NCBI RefSeq assembly: GCF_013402795.1
Contig: NZ_CP058595.1
Span: 1,089,501-1,153,500, forward strand
DNA: 64,000 nucleotides
Source: Costertonia aggregata
GTDB lineage: Bacteria > Bacteroidota > Bacteroidia > Flavobacteriales > Flavobacteriaceae
Direction of reading: 5' to 3'
Shown here in pieces: positions 27,801 through 35,645 of the stretch; within the stretch, counting starts at the first letter, position 1; each line of letters begins with the position of its first letter. Under the pieces are notes generated by a model. The model saw only the letters and a program-made list of their open reading frames with translations, made no database searches and had not been told where the DNA came from. A program made the translations under genes and the position numbers.

Positions 27801-27926
27801 AACGTTGACGCCCGGCAAGGGCACGCCCGAAGCATCTGTTACCGTACCTGTAACTGTTTGTGCGGCTATGCTTCCGGCAAAAAGCAATGCAACAAACATC
27901 AATACATACTTTAGTTTTTGATTCAT
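24804..27926 (-). CDS. SusC/RagA-family TonB-linked outer-membrane protein
   Basis: 1040 residues. Signal peptide to about AAQ22; a carboxypeptidase-regulatory-like domain (about 23-100, TVTGTVTDASGVPLPGVNVV); TonB-dependent plug beginning DEVVVTALGI near 103 with LYGSRGANGVILITTKGG near 230; then a 22-strand barrel ending in the aromatic LSLNVKF. It imports oligosaccharides or other large nutrients with the SusD subunit. Promoter with TTG-N17-TACATTTA just upstream. SusD follows at once. Confidence 0.93.
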   Translation of the reverse strand: MNQKLKYVLMFVALLFAGSIAAQTVTGTVTDASGVPLPGVNVVEKGTSNGTATDFDGNYAINLSGSSDILVFSSLGYATKEVSVSGQSTVNTTLDEDSSQLDEVVVTALGIKRETKALGYSITEVDGEEISTVKTVNGINALQGKIAGVNITQNSTGAAGSSRVIIRGNSTLTGNNQPLYVVDGIPIGNDNNGSASLWGGSDGGDGISSIAPDLIESISVLKGGAASALYGSRGANGVILITTKGGKKQEGFGIEYSSTVNFDVVNTDIQDFQTEYGQGTLGRVPATQQEAIDLGFSSWGPRYNGSPVIQWDGVERPYSRVGNNIKNFYRTGTTFINTLAFSTANDKSNLRFSFTDLTNSDIVPNSGLNRKTFSLNAGTVLAEKLTLQVNSQYIVEDVVNRPRLSDSPGNANFTVGVLPGNVDVRNMNPGADEDGNERQINGNVFSTNPYFAAFNFRNEDKKNRIIASASLRYDILDWLYVTARIGTDHSTLRTTRITPTGTLFNPLGDMNELNRRFTQIDSDVILGVDKDITEKFALTTFVGANKNSIEREDLNLGGNQFIVPGLFDIANLRNQSRNRDFNKREIGSLYGSMELSYNNFAYITFTGRNDWFSTLSFPGKTTPNNDFYSSINGSLILSDMIEMPTFVNFLKLRGGYSQVAGGAQEAYQLGLTYEIFGQGHLGQPLGRITGGTVPNADLVPFNKNEVEIGLDARFFDNRLSVDLAYYANETTNDIVNVTTSVGSGFGAASANLGKLENEGVELLISGTPIRNENFTWTTTLNASFNESKITATNADNSDIALDEPRTRNVRIQQIVGEPFGVIFGTSYVRDNNGNIVYDIDGDGVPIARQGERKILGEGVPPWNFGWTNTIRYKNFSLNFLIDAKFGGQLFSGTNSTAYGAGLHKNTLAGRENGLTISGVDGATFDADAGTGTAFTTTVAPEDLQIYWGRVNDIAEEFVEDADYIKFRQMSLGYTLPSKVLDKTFLQSVTVNLIGQNLFFLSRTIENVDPESTYNAGNSQGLEYFGVPLTRSYGLSLNVKF

Positions 27927-27954
27927 GTTGGTTTATTTAAGTTAGTAATCTAGT

Positions 27955-27982
27955 TAAATGTACTGTTTCAATTAATTTCCAA
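27955..27982 (-). promoter_or_regulatory. Promoter of the SusC/SusD genes
   Basis: On the minus strand TTG (27982-27980), 17 bp, TACATTTA (27962-27955), close to the Bacteroidota consensus. The start codon of the SusC gene lies 28 bp downstream, so the leader is short. Confidence 0.6.
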
Positions 27983-28115
27983 TTAAGAAAACTATAATTT
28001 TATGTTAACGAATGATGTAAAATTTCGACCAATAACAATATTCAAAAGCTAAATAGCCCATATTTTTTCTTTTCAAATTAAACAAAGTTCTCGAATTTAA
28101 ATTATCAAGTTAATA

Positions 28116-28201
28116 ATTTTTCAATCAAAAAAATACTCAATACGCAATATAATAGTGGCCTATTGATTGAAAAATAGAATCTAAGCAAAACGCAGCTGCG
28201 T
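28116..28201. repeat. Long inverted repeat and palindrome between SusC and CBM9-like genes
   Basis: The gap 27927-28263 is very AT-rich. It holds perfect 13-bp inverted arms ATTTTTCAATCAA (28116-28128) and TTGATTGAAAAAT (28163-28175), 34 bp apart, plus a 12-bp palindrome ACGCAGCTGCGT (28190-28201). These lie 150-240 bp upstream of the SusC promoter. They could be response-regulator sites or an RNA structure at the end of the CBM9-like transcript; nothing decides between these. Confidence 0.5.
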
Positions 28202-28263
28202 GTAGATATCCTTTTTTACTGACCATATATTAAAAGCCCATTATGGTTTTTCTTGAAAGTACT

Positions 28264-29328
28264 TTACTCTTTAACCACTGACCTAAACAAACCCTCATTG
28301 TTTACGCTAAGCACTTTTTTTGTAAAGGGACTTTCAACCCATAATATCCAACCGTATTTATAGGTTTCCAGTTTGGGCGAAATATGCTCCCCAAAGATCG
28401 TTTCACCTTTTAAAATCTTTTTTTTTGTCAATACTGTTTTGGAGTAGTCCCGATACAGATCATACAGATACCATTTTATATATTCATCTTCGGGAATTTT
28501 AAAAGCGGCTTTACCAGTTGGTGCTTCCGTTGAAAAAAATACGTATCCCCAATGCTCGGGTTCGTGCATATTCACTACGCCTTGTGGAGACCATACCCAA
28601 TTGTACTCATGCAGAAAATCTCCCGTTTCCTTATCTTTTTTTCGGTAATAGGTATCATCGATTACATCAAAATCCCAGTTCACCCTTGAAAAGTTGATTC
28701 GCCAAAAGTCATTTTCAGGTATTTTGGTATTTCCGCCAGGTGGGGTGGTAAAAGACCACGGAATGGCTATTTCAACAGACCAACCTGTGTCAGTATCGGA
28801 AGAATCGTTCAAACTGCCCTGAACATAGACTGCGGATTCCAAGCCTTTAAAATCCCAGTTCCCCAATATTGTACCCCCGTTGCGGTATGGTTTAGACAAA
28901 TACAAATCCCAAATCGTATTGAGTGCATTCATTTCTAATTCATAATAGTTATGGGTATCTCCGTCCGGGTCTATAAATATTTCGAAATCATTATTGTAAA
29001 AAATTATGGTGTCCCTTTGTTTTAAAGTAGCCCACACATGGGGCTCCTCCATAATAGCGAATATATATAGGTTCTCGTCATCCCATAGCATTTTCATTTT
29101 AGTTTCATATGTAGGCTTCTTTTTTCCCTCTATGTCAATAAAAGGTTGTGACCAATCAGTTTTTTGCCAGGAAAGCTCATCGGCTTTGCCGTCTATCACA
29201 AAACTGTCATCAACCTTGTTCGCCACATAGGCTCTTGGGACATTTTGTGAAAAGGCCCCATAAAACCCTATGATGGATAAAAGAAACGATAGCCCAAAGC
29301 TATTTTTGGATACGGATATGTTCGACAT
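28264..29328 (-). CDS. Secreted carbohydrate-binding family 9-like protein
   Basis: 354 residues with a signal peptide (hydrophobic core LSFLLSIIGFYGAF, about 14-27). The CBM9-like beta-sandwich spans about 33-230: AYVANKVDDSFVIDGKADELSWQKTDW, MLWDDENLYIFAIMEEPHVWA, NDFEIFIDPDGDTHNYYELEMNA. The C-terminal 120 residues are family-specific. Such proteins bind glycan ends or act in carbohydrate degradation clusters. It is the first gene of the minus-strand locus and divergent from the LytS-like kinase. Confidence 0.85.
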   Translation of the reverse strand: MSNISVSKNSFGLSFLLSIIGFYGAFSQNVPRAYVANKVDDSFVIDGKADELSWQKTDWSQPFIDIEGKKKPTYETKMKMLWDDENLYIFAIMEEPHVWATLKQRDTIIFYNNDFEIFIDPDGDTHNYYELEMNALNTIWDLYLSKPYRNGGTILGNWDFKGLESAVYVQGSLNDSSDTDTGWSVEIAIPWSFTTPPGGNTKIPENDFWRINFSRVNWDFDVIDDTYYRKKDKETGDFLHEYNWVWSPQGVVNMHEPEHWGYVFFSTEAPTGKAAFKIPEDEYIKWYLYDLYRDYSKTVLTKKKILKGETIFGEHISPKLETYKYGWILWVESPFTKKVLSVNNEGLFRSVVKE

Positions 29329-29508
29329 GCTTCAAATTATTTTTTCATTCATAAAATAGGGCATTTTTTAATGTCACTTGTACCAAAAATCACCACTAAA
29401 ATTTTTTTAAAGGTTTTTTATTTTATCTTGGAAATCAAATAAAATTAGACCAATAACCACTGGCTGTAGCTATAGCCCAATAAAAACCTTTGTTCCAATA
29501 AAAATAGA

Positions 29509-30594
29509 ATGCTGGCAGACAACAAGTTAAATGATTTTTTGAGACGTGATTCCCAAAAAGACTACACGATCAATTACAAGCACCATATTATATTTTGGAG
29601 CATATACTTCGTATTTAATGTTTTTAGATGGAGTAGCATACATGATGATTTTGCTTACTCCCTAAAAACAAATATTATAGGTTTTCCCATACACATGCTT
29701 TTGGCCTATTTTAACGTATACTACTTAATGCCAAAATTTGTGTATACCCGCAAATATGTAAGCTATTCAATATTGATACTTGTTTCCCTTTTTATCATGT
29801 TATTGGTAAAATACAACCTAACCTATTACTTGGTAAGTACAAATGTTTGGCCAGAGGGTCCTGAAAACATAGATAGTCTTACGCTAGACTACGCCATACA
29901 GACCATGTTGGGTGAGCTTTATGTTATCTCTTTTGTGACCGCCATAAAAATTACCGTTGATAGGATGCGGGCCAACAGTAAGCTTCACAACTTGGAAAAA
30001 AGACAGCTGACGACCGAACTTAAGTTTCTCAGGTCACAAGTTTCCCCACACTTTTTTTTCAATACATTGAACAATATATATTCATTAACGCTCGAAAAAT
30101 CGAACAAAGCTCCAGAAGTTGTTCTCAAGCTCTCCGAATTGATGCGGTATTTGCTATACGCCACAAAAAAAAGAAAACAGAACCTCACCAGTGAAGTCGA
30201 ATGCATTCAAAATTATATTGATTTGGAAAGGATTAGGTTCGACGATTCCCTGAAAATAAATATCGATATTTCGGGAGACTTGCAAAATCACACCATAGCT
30301 CCTATGCTTTTGATACCCATAATAGAAAACTGCTTTAAACACGGAGCAAATAAAAACATTGGTGACATGTTTATAAATATCGATTTGAAAGTAGAAGGTG
30401 ATTTTATGTATTTTCAGGTCGTAAATACAATTCCCGAAAAAAGCCAACAAAGCAATATGCCCACTAGAATAGGAGGTATTGGGCTTTCCAACGTAAAAAA
30501 ACGATTGGAGCTGGGTTATAACAAAAATGATTATGACCTATCTATTTTTGAGGAAAACAACATGTTTCACGTAATTCTTAAACTCAAAGTATGA
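29509..30594 (+). CDS. LytS/YehU-type sensor histidine kinase
   Basis: 361 residues. Four hydrophobic helices in about 25-150 form the membrane sensor. The His_kinase domain follows with SQVSPHFFFNTLNNIYSL near 180 holding the phospho-His. The ATPase domain shows PMLLIPIIENCFKHG (N-box) and RIGGIGLSNVKKRLEL (G-box). Its stop overlaps the regulator start (ATGA). The pair is divergent from the glycan locus and probably controls it or the FG-GAP proteins; this is inference from position. Confidence 0.9.
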   Translation: MLADNKLNDFLRRDSQKDYTINYKHHIIFWSIYFVFNVFRWSSIHDDFAYSLKTNIIGFPIHMLLAYFNVYYLMPKFVYTRKYVSYSILILVSLFIMLLVKYNLTYYLVSTNVWPEGPENIDSLTLDYAIQTMLGELYVISFVTAIKITVDRMRANSKLHNLEKRQLTTELKFLRSQVSPHFFFNTLNNIYSLTLEKSNKAPEVVLKLSELMRYLLYATKKRKQNLTSEVECIQNYIDLERIRFDDSLKINIDISGDLQNHTIAPMLLIPIIENCFKHGANKNIGDMFINIDLKVEGDFMYFQVVNTIPEKSQQSNMPTRIGGIGLSNVKKRLELGYNKNDYDLSIFEENNMFHVILKLKV

Positions 30595-31307
30595 GAAACT
30601 TAAAAGTTATCATAATCGATGATGAGCCTTTGGCCATAAACGTACTGAAAAATTATGTTTCACAGGTAAAGGAGTTACAATTGGAAAACACTTTTTCCAA
30701 TGCCGTCGACGCTTCATCCTATCTTTTGAACCATGAGGTAGACATCATTTTTTTGGATATAAACATGCCCATTTTGGATGGCTTGAACTTTTTGAAAAGC
30801 TTACAGGTAATTCCTATGGTGGTCATTACCTCGGCCCATGAAGAATACGCATTAAAGAGCTTTGAACTAGAAGTCATAGATTATTTGGTAAAACCCATTC
30901 CCTTTCCTAGATTCTTAAAATCGGTCAGGCGAATCATTTCCCTCAAGCAAACCAACCCGATAACGGAAAGCAATGCCGTCGAAAAACCTAGCATCTTCAT
31001 CAAAATCGACAAAAAAAAGCTGCAAAAAATATATTTGGATGAAATCATGGTAATCGAAAGTCTAAAAGACTATATACGCATCATTACCTCAACGACCAAA
31101 TACATCATCCACAGGACACTTAGCAGTTTTACCGAAGAACTGCCCAAAAACAGATTTTTACGAATACACCGATCTTATACCATAGCCATAGACAAAGTAG
31201 ACGTAGTAGAGGGCAATAGTCTGCAAGTAGGCGGTATTAGATATACTATTGGGCGAAGTTATCTCGCAGAAACAAAAAACAGGATCCTAAACAATACCAA
31301 AGATTAA
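30591..31307 (+). CDS. LytTR-family response regulator
   Basis: 238 residues. Receiver domain 1-120 with acidic DDEP at 10-13, phospho-acceptor Asp56 (FLDINMP) and YLVKPIPF; LytTR DNA-binding domain from about 135 (YLDEIMVIESLKDYIRI, FLRIHRSYTIAIDKV). It is coupled to the kinase by an ATGA overlap. LytTR regulators bind spaced direct repeats; I did not find an unambiguous repeat upstream of the glycan locus. Confidence 0.92.
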   Translation: MRNLKVIIIDDEPLAINVLKNYVSQVKELQLENTFSNAVDASSYLLNHEVDIIFLDINMPILDGLNFLKSLQVIPMVVITSAHEEYALKSFELEVIDYLVKPIPFPRFLKSVRRIISLKQTNPITESNAVEKPSIFIKIDKKKLQKIYLDEIMVIESLKDYIRIITSTTKYIIHRTLSSFTEELPKNRFLRIHRSYTIAIDKVDVVEGNSLQVGGIRYTIGRSYLAETKNRILNNTKD

Positions 31308-31320
31308 AATACAATTTGCT

Positions 31321-32871
31321 TTAATTTTTATTGGTCAATAACAAGACTTGGGGAAAATTTATGATTCCCGTAGCAGAGCCTATCCTGATCATTTCATTAA
31401 TATCGTACATGAACGTGCCCAGCATAACATCTACCAGTCCATCTTTGTTAAAATCCCCTGCTTCCATCGTAAGCCAATTACCATGAATGGGGTTGGGCAT
31501 CAATATAGGGTAAAAGTCATGTTTCCCTGTATTGTTCAAATAAACCACGGCATCCTTGATGTTGCTTTCGCCTTTGTAATCAACAAAAAGGGCCGAAGCG
31601 ATAATATCCAGATCTCCATCATTGTCAAAGTCCCTAGCCATTGCTTTGTTACAATCATACATGGGGTAAAAAAAAGTCTCTTCAAATTGATTTTTGGTGT
31701 TGTTCATATAGACACGAACACCGTGGTACGGTTTATCTATCGGGGAAAAATCCCTATTGTCACCATTCGTGACCAGAATATCCTGGTGACCGTCAGAATT
31801 GAAATCGGCCAGTTCAAAATAACTGAGCCCGTGTACGGGCGTAAACTCCAGAACCCGGATTGGTTTAAAAACATTTTTTCCTTGGTTATAGTATATGGTA
31901 ATGCCCTCGTAGGCCTGTGTGCTCATGGCTATAATATCTGGCAAACCATCTTTGTCAAAATCATTGACCTCTACCTTTCGGGTACCCGGAAGGGTGCTTA
32001 ATATGTGTTCTTTGGTAGCATCCTTGCCGTCAAACCACGAAAGCTTACCAACGGTATGTCCAAAATTGCATATGATCAGATCATCATTGCCATCTAGATT
32101 TAGGTCGGCACTTAAAAAATTTACGGGCCTTCGCAATGTTGAAAAGGAGGGGCTCCCTTTAAAAAAATCACTGTTCTTGCTCAAACTTCCCAATTCTCCC
32201 AATTTTTGGTTGGAAGGTACTAGCTTTCCTATCGTCAATAGTGTAGGGTCCGATTTTGGGTCAAACTCAATATCCGAGGCATAACTACCTAATTTCCACT
32301 CCCCACTCAATACCCCGGTATTTTTAAGCGCATACAATTTTAAGTGGTCCCCGATATATAGTTCAGAATTATATTCATCGTACTCCAAAAGTGTTACCTG
32401 AGGTAATTTAGAACCGTCTATGGTAACCGATTGTGTCTCAAATGGAAAATCAATTTTGCTTTTCTTTGGTCGCTTTGCGTAAGTTTCAAGTTTTTCAGGA
32501 GCGTTTTCAACAAAATACTCCACAATTGCCGCCCAATCTTTTTCTGAAATAAGGGGAGTGTCAGGAAAGGTGTTCAACTTCTTTAAAATATCGGCTTCGA
32601 TACTATCGCTTACGATATAATTATCTTTGCCGGCCATTTGCAAACCCAATCTAAGTGCCATATTGGGCAAAACACTGTTAGCCCAGGTCGCTTTATCTAA
32701 TAGACCAGGTTCGGTGTATTTATGGCACATTGCACAATACCTGATTGACAACTCTTTTCCGGAACTTTGCTCAGAAACAACGGTATTGTTTGTTTTTTGT
32801 TGGCTTGTTCCTGAAAAATAACTGGCAAAACAAATGACACTGGCTAGAAGGACACGTACTATATGTTTCAA
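31321..32871 (-). CDS. VCBS/FG-GAP repeat protein with a haem-binding CxxCH motif
   Basis: 516 residues with a signal peptide ending near GTSQQ25. One CxxCH (C46-A-M-C49-H50) in a cytochrome-c-like N-terminal domain (about 38-115, SIRYCAMCHKYTEPGLLDKATW, with Met downstream). At least five VCBS/FG-GAP repeats follow (DLNLDGNDDLIICNFG, DFDKDGLPDIIAMS, DFDNDGDLDIIASA, DFNKDGLVDVMLGT). A periplasmic or surface haem protein with propeller. It converges with the LytTR gene, 13 bp apart. Electron transfer in carbohydrate oxidation is possible but unproven. Confidence 0.8.
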   Translation of the reverse strand: MKHIVRVLLASVICFASYFSGTSQQKTNNTVVSEQSSGKELSIRYCAMCHKYTEPGLLDKATWANSVLPNMALRLGLQMAGKDNYIVSDSIEADILKKLNTFPDTPLISEKDWAAIVEYFVENAPEKLETYAKRPKKSKIDFPFETQSVTIDGSKLPQVTLLEYDEYNSELYIGDHLKLYALKNTGVLSGEWKLGSYASDIEFDPKSDPTLLTIGKLVPSNQKLGELGSLSKNSDFFKGSPSFSTLRRPVNFLSADLNLDGNDDLIICNFGHTVGKLSWFDGKDATKEHILSTLPGTRKVEVNDFDKDGLPDIIAMSTQAYEGITIYYNQGKNVFKPIRVLEFTPVHGLSYFELADFNSDGHQDILVTNGDNRDFSPIDKPYHGVRVYMNNTKNQFEETFFYPMYDCNKAMARDFDNDGDLDIIASALFVDYKGESNIKDAVVYLNNTGKHDFYPILMPNPIHGNWLTMEAGDFNKDGLVDVMLGTFMYDINEMIRIGSATGIINFPQVLLLTNKN

Positions 32872-32987
32872 TCTTTTAAAAACTTATGTAATTTGCAATT
32901 TTTTATACCTCAAAGGTTAAAGATAAATATATAATTCAAAAAGAACATCCGATTTTATCGCGTAAGATTTTAACCAAAGTATCACGC

Positions 32988-33701
32988 ATGGAAAAACCAT
33001 TTAAATTCAAGCAATTCATGATAAGGCAAAACCGTTGTGCCATGAAGGTGGGCACCGATGGGGTTTTACTAGGTGCCTGGGCTTCTTTGCCCGTGAACAC
33101 AAAAGCTATCTTGGATATTGGATCGGGAACCGGGTTGATTGCATTGATGCTTGCACAGCGTAGCTCTGCCGAAATTATAGATGCCATTGAAATTGATGGG
33201 GATGCGTATGAACAGTGTGTAGATAATTTTGAAAGCTCACCGTGGGGAGACCGCTTGTTCTGCTATCATGCAAGTCTTGATGAGTTTACAGACGAAATTG
33301 ATGACAAATATGATATGATAGTCTCCAATCCACCTTTTTACTCTGAAGATGTTTCCACTGGAAACATTGCCAGAAATACCGCAAGACAAAACCGGTCTTT
33401 ACCCTTTTCAAAACTTTTGGAGAGTATCTCAAAATTACTCTCGCCAGAGGGTGTTTTTGCAGTTATTATCCCCATTAAGGAAGAAAAACGGTTTTTTCAT
33501 ATGGCAGAGAGCGTAAAGCTTTATCCCAAGCGGGCAACCCGGGTCAGGGGTAATCAAAAATCCGAAATAAAAAGAAGTCTATTGGAATTTGGTTTCCATA
33601 CAACCAAAACGATGTACCATGAACTGACCATTGAAACCGATAGGCATATTTACACCCCTGAATATGTAGCATTAACAAAAGAATTTTACTTGAAAATGTA
33701 A
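32988..33701 (+). CDS. trmN6: tRNA1(Val) adenine-37 N6-methyltransferase
   Basis: 237 residues. A YfiC/TrmN6-type methyltransferase: N-terminal FKFKQFMIRQNRCAMKVGTDG, SAM motif LDIGSGTGLIALML near 42-56, and the catalytic NPPFY near 113-117 (MIVSNPPFYSED) that marks N6-adenine methylation. It modifies A37 of tRNA1(Val). Single gene, divergent from the VCBS gene. Confidence 0.9.
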   Translation: MEKPFKFKQFMIRQNRCAMKVGTDGVLLGAWASLPVNTKAILDIGSGTGLIALMLAQRSSAEIIDAIEIDGDAYEQCVDNFESSPWGDRLFCYHASLDEFTDEIDDKYDMIVSNPPFYSEDVSTGNIARNTARQNRSLPFSKLLESISKLLSPEGVFAVIIPIKEEKRFFHMAESVKLYPKRATRVRGNQKSEIKRSLLEFGFHTTKTMYHELTIETDRHIYTPEYVALTKEFYLKM

Positions 33702-33758
33702 CATTAGCCCTTGGCATTGTTATATTCCTTTAATTACCTTTGATAAAAATTCATTGCT

Positions 33759-34937
33759 ATGCGACCAGATTTGTTTGAAGCTCCCGATTATTACAACTTG
33801 GATGATTTATTGACCGAAGAACATATTTTAGTACGTAATGCGGCACGCCAGTGGGTAAAGCGTGATGTTTCCCCTATTATTGAGGAATACGCTCAAAAAG
33901 CGGAGTTTCCCAATCAAATACTTTCGGGATTGGCAGAAATCGGAGCTTTTGGCCCGTATATTCCCGAGGAATATGGTGGGGCGGGATTGGACCAAATAAG
34001 TTACGGACTCATCATGCAGGAAATTGAACGTGGTGACAGTGGTGTGCGTTCAACAGCATCGGTACAGTCCTCATTGGTCATGTATCCCATTTACACGTAT
34101 GGTACTGAAGCGCAACGCAAAAAGTATCTGCCCAAATTGGCTACTGGAGAAATGATGGGCTGCTTTGGGTTAACAGAGCCCAATCATGGATCTAATCCCG
34201 GTGGTATGGAAACAAGGTATAAGGATATGGGCGACCATTATCTTTTGAACGGTGCCAAATTATGGATTTCCAATTCGCCATTCGCAGATATTGCAGTGGT
34301 TTGGGCTAAAAATGAAGAAGGCAGAATACATGGGTTGATAGTGGAACGTGACATGAAAGGTTTTTCTACCCCGGAAACCCACAACAAATGGTCGTTACGG
34401 GCATCGGCCACAGGAGAACTTATCTTTGACAACGTAAAAGTGCCCAAAGAAAATCTTTTGCCCAATAAAACAGGACTAGGCGCCCCTTTGGGTTGTTTGG
34501 ATTCGGCACGCTACGGAATTTCCTGGGGTGCTATCGGCGCTGCAATGGATTGTTATGACACTGCTTTACGGTATGCCAAAGAAAGGGTTCAATTTGGGAA
34601 ACCGATAGCCGCCATGCAGCTTCAGCAAAAAAAACTAGCCGAAATGATCACAGAAATCACAAAGGCGCAACTACTGGCTTTTAGATTGGGGCAACTAAAA
34701 AACGAAGGCAAGGCCACAACGGCCCAGATATCTATGGCCAAACGCAATAATGTAGAAATGGCCATCAAAATTGCCCGTGAAGCAAGACAGGTTTTAGGCG
34801 GTATGGGGATTACGGGCGAGTATAGCATTATGCGCCATATGATGAACCTTGAAAGTGTTATCACTTACGAGGGTACGCACGATATTCATTTACTGATTAC
34901 CGGAGCCGATATTACAGGACACCAAGCTTTTAAATAA
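33759..34937 (+). CDS. Acyl-CoA dehydrogenase, glutaryl-CoA dehydrogenase-like
   Basis: 392 residues, the usual length. FAD and substrate motifs are present: CFGLTEPNHGSNPGGMET, ARQVLGGMGITGEYSIMRHMMNLESVITYEGTHDIHLL (split motif, catalytic Glu in YEGTH near 373). The YEGTHDIH signature and the MRPDLFEAPDYYNLDDLLTEE start fit glutaryl-CoA dehydrogenase of lysine and tryptophan catabolism. It uses electron-transfer flavoprotein as acceptor. No catabolic neighbour genes are present, so substrate assignment rests on family motifs. Confidence 0.85.
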   Translation: MRPDLFEAPDYYNLDDLLTEEHILVRNAARQWVKRDVSPIIEEYAQKAEFPNQILSGLAEIGAFGPYIPEEYGGAGLDQISYGLIMQEIERGDSGVRSTASVQSSLVMYPIYTYGTEAQRKKYLPKLATGEMMGCFGLTEPNHGSNPGGMETRYKDMGDHYLLNGAKLWISNSPFADIAVVWAKNEEGRIHGLIVERDMKGFSTPETHNKWSLRASATGELIFDNVKVPKENLLPNKTGLGAPLGCLDSARYGISWGAIGAAMDCYDTALRYAKERVQFGKPIAAMQLQQKKLAEMITEITKAQLLAFRLGQLKNEGKATTAQISMAKRNNVEMAIKIAREARQVLGGMGITGEYSIMRHMMNLESVITYEGTHDIHLLITGADITGHQAFK

Positions 34938-34943
34938 GTATGG

Positions 34944-35570
34944 TCACCATTCCAAATACAGGTTTGGCCTATCCTTTAAATCTGTGGCCAAGTACTGTTT
35001 ACTGCCATTGAAATTTAATATTTTGGGACAAAAGTCAATAATATCTTGGGCAAGTGCTTCTGTTTCTTCCAAGGGCAGAACAAACTTCAACATCAGCCAT
35101 GATTTTCCGGCACCTACCAAGGTACACCCATGATAACCGGTCCAAGTTTCGATTTTTTCATAAATTTCCATGTTCGATATTGAATCTGTGCTTGTTCCTG
35201 CGTATTGTATAGGGTATAACGGGTCTTCAGTTTTTAGTAAACGTAGCTCATGCAAACCATCTGTACTATCATTCCCTTGGTCGGCGTAAAATAAAATATA
35301 ACCGCTGAACAGCAATTTTGTCTTTAACTCTTTTAAAACTGCCGGAGCATCAAAATGTCCCATTCGTATAGAAATCGCTGGAATTTGATGATTTTCGTCC
35401 GCTGGCACTTTAATAAATTCCGATGAAGTCCGGGTACGCAACAGTAGCAAAACATCATGGTCGAATTCGATTTCGTCGGCCATGACTTTTTCAAAAGCAG
35501 TTAGTTCAGGTGGCTGGGCAAGGGAAAAAAGATGAAAAAGAAATAGCGAAAATATAAACGTGTATTTCAT
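34944..35570 (-). CDS. Secreted DUF4253-like protein
   Basis: I start at the ATG at 35570 (208 residues), because MKYTFIFSLFLFHLFSLAQ is a clean signal peptide; the frame extends to 35630 without it. The C-terminal third (FCPKILNFNGSKQYLATDL, then YLEW) resembles DUF4253 (FCPDxV…LAxxI…YLWWD). Function unknown. It lies 15 bp after the next gene on the same strand and may share its transcript. Confidence 0.6.
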   Translation of the reverse strand: MKYTFIFSLFLFHLFSLAQPPELTAFEKVMADEIEFDHDVLLLLRTRTSSEFIKVPADENHQIPAISIRMGHFDAPAVLKELKTKLLFSGYILFYADQGNDSTDGLHELRLLKTEDPLYPIQYAGTSTDSISNMEIYEKIETWTGYHGCTLVGAGKSWLMLKFVLPLEETEALAQDIIDFCPKILNFNGSKQYLATDLKDRPNLYLEW

Positions 35571-35645
35571 GATTACAGACTTTAGCGGTTCTATGAACGT
35601 GTATTTTTCCGGATACGTATACCATTTCACGAAATTCTTATTGAA

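Noticed and set aside
31348-32001. 217-codon plus-strand frame opposite the VCBS protein gene
   Set aside because: It mirrors the repeat structure of the real gene (repeats cause long antisense frames) and has no recognisable protein features.
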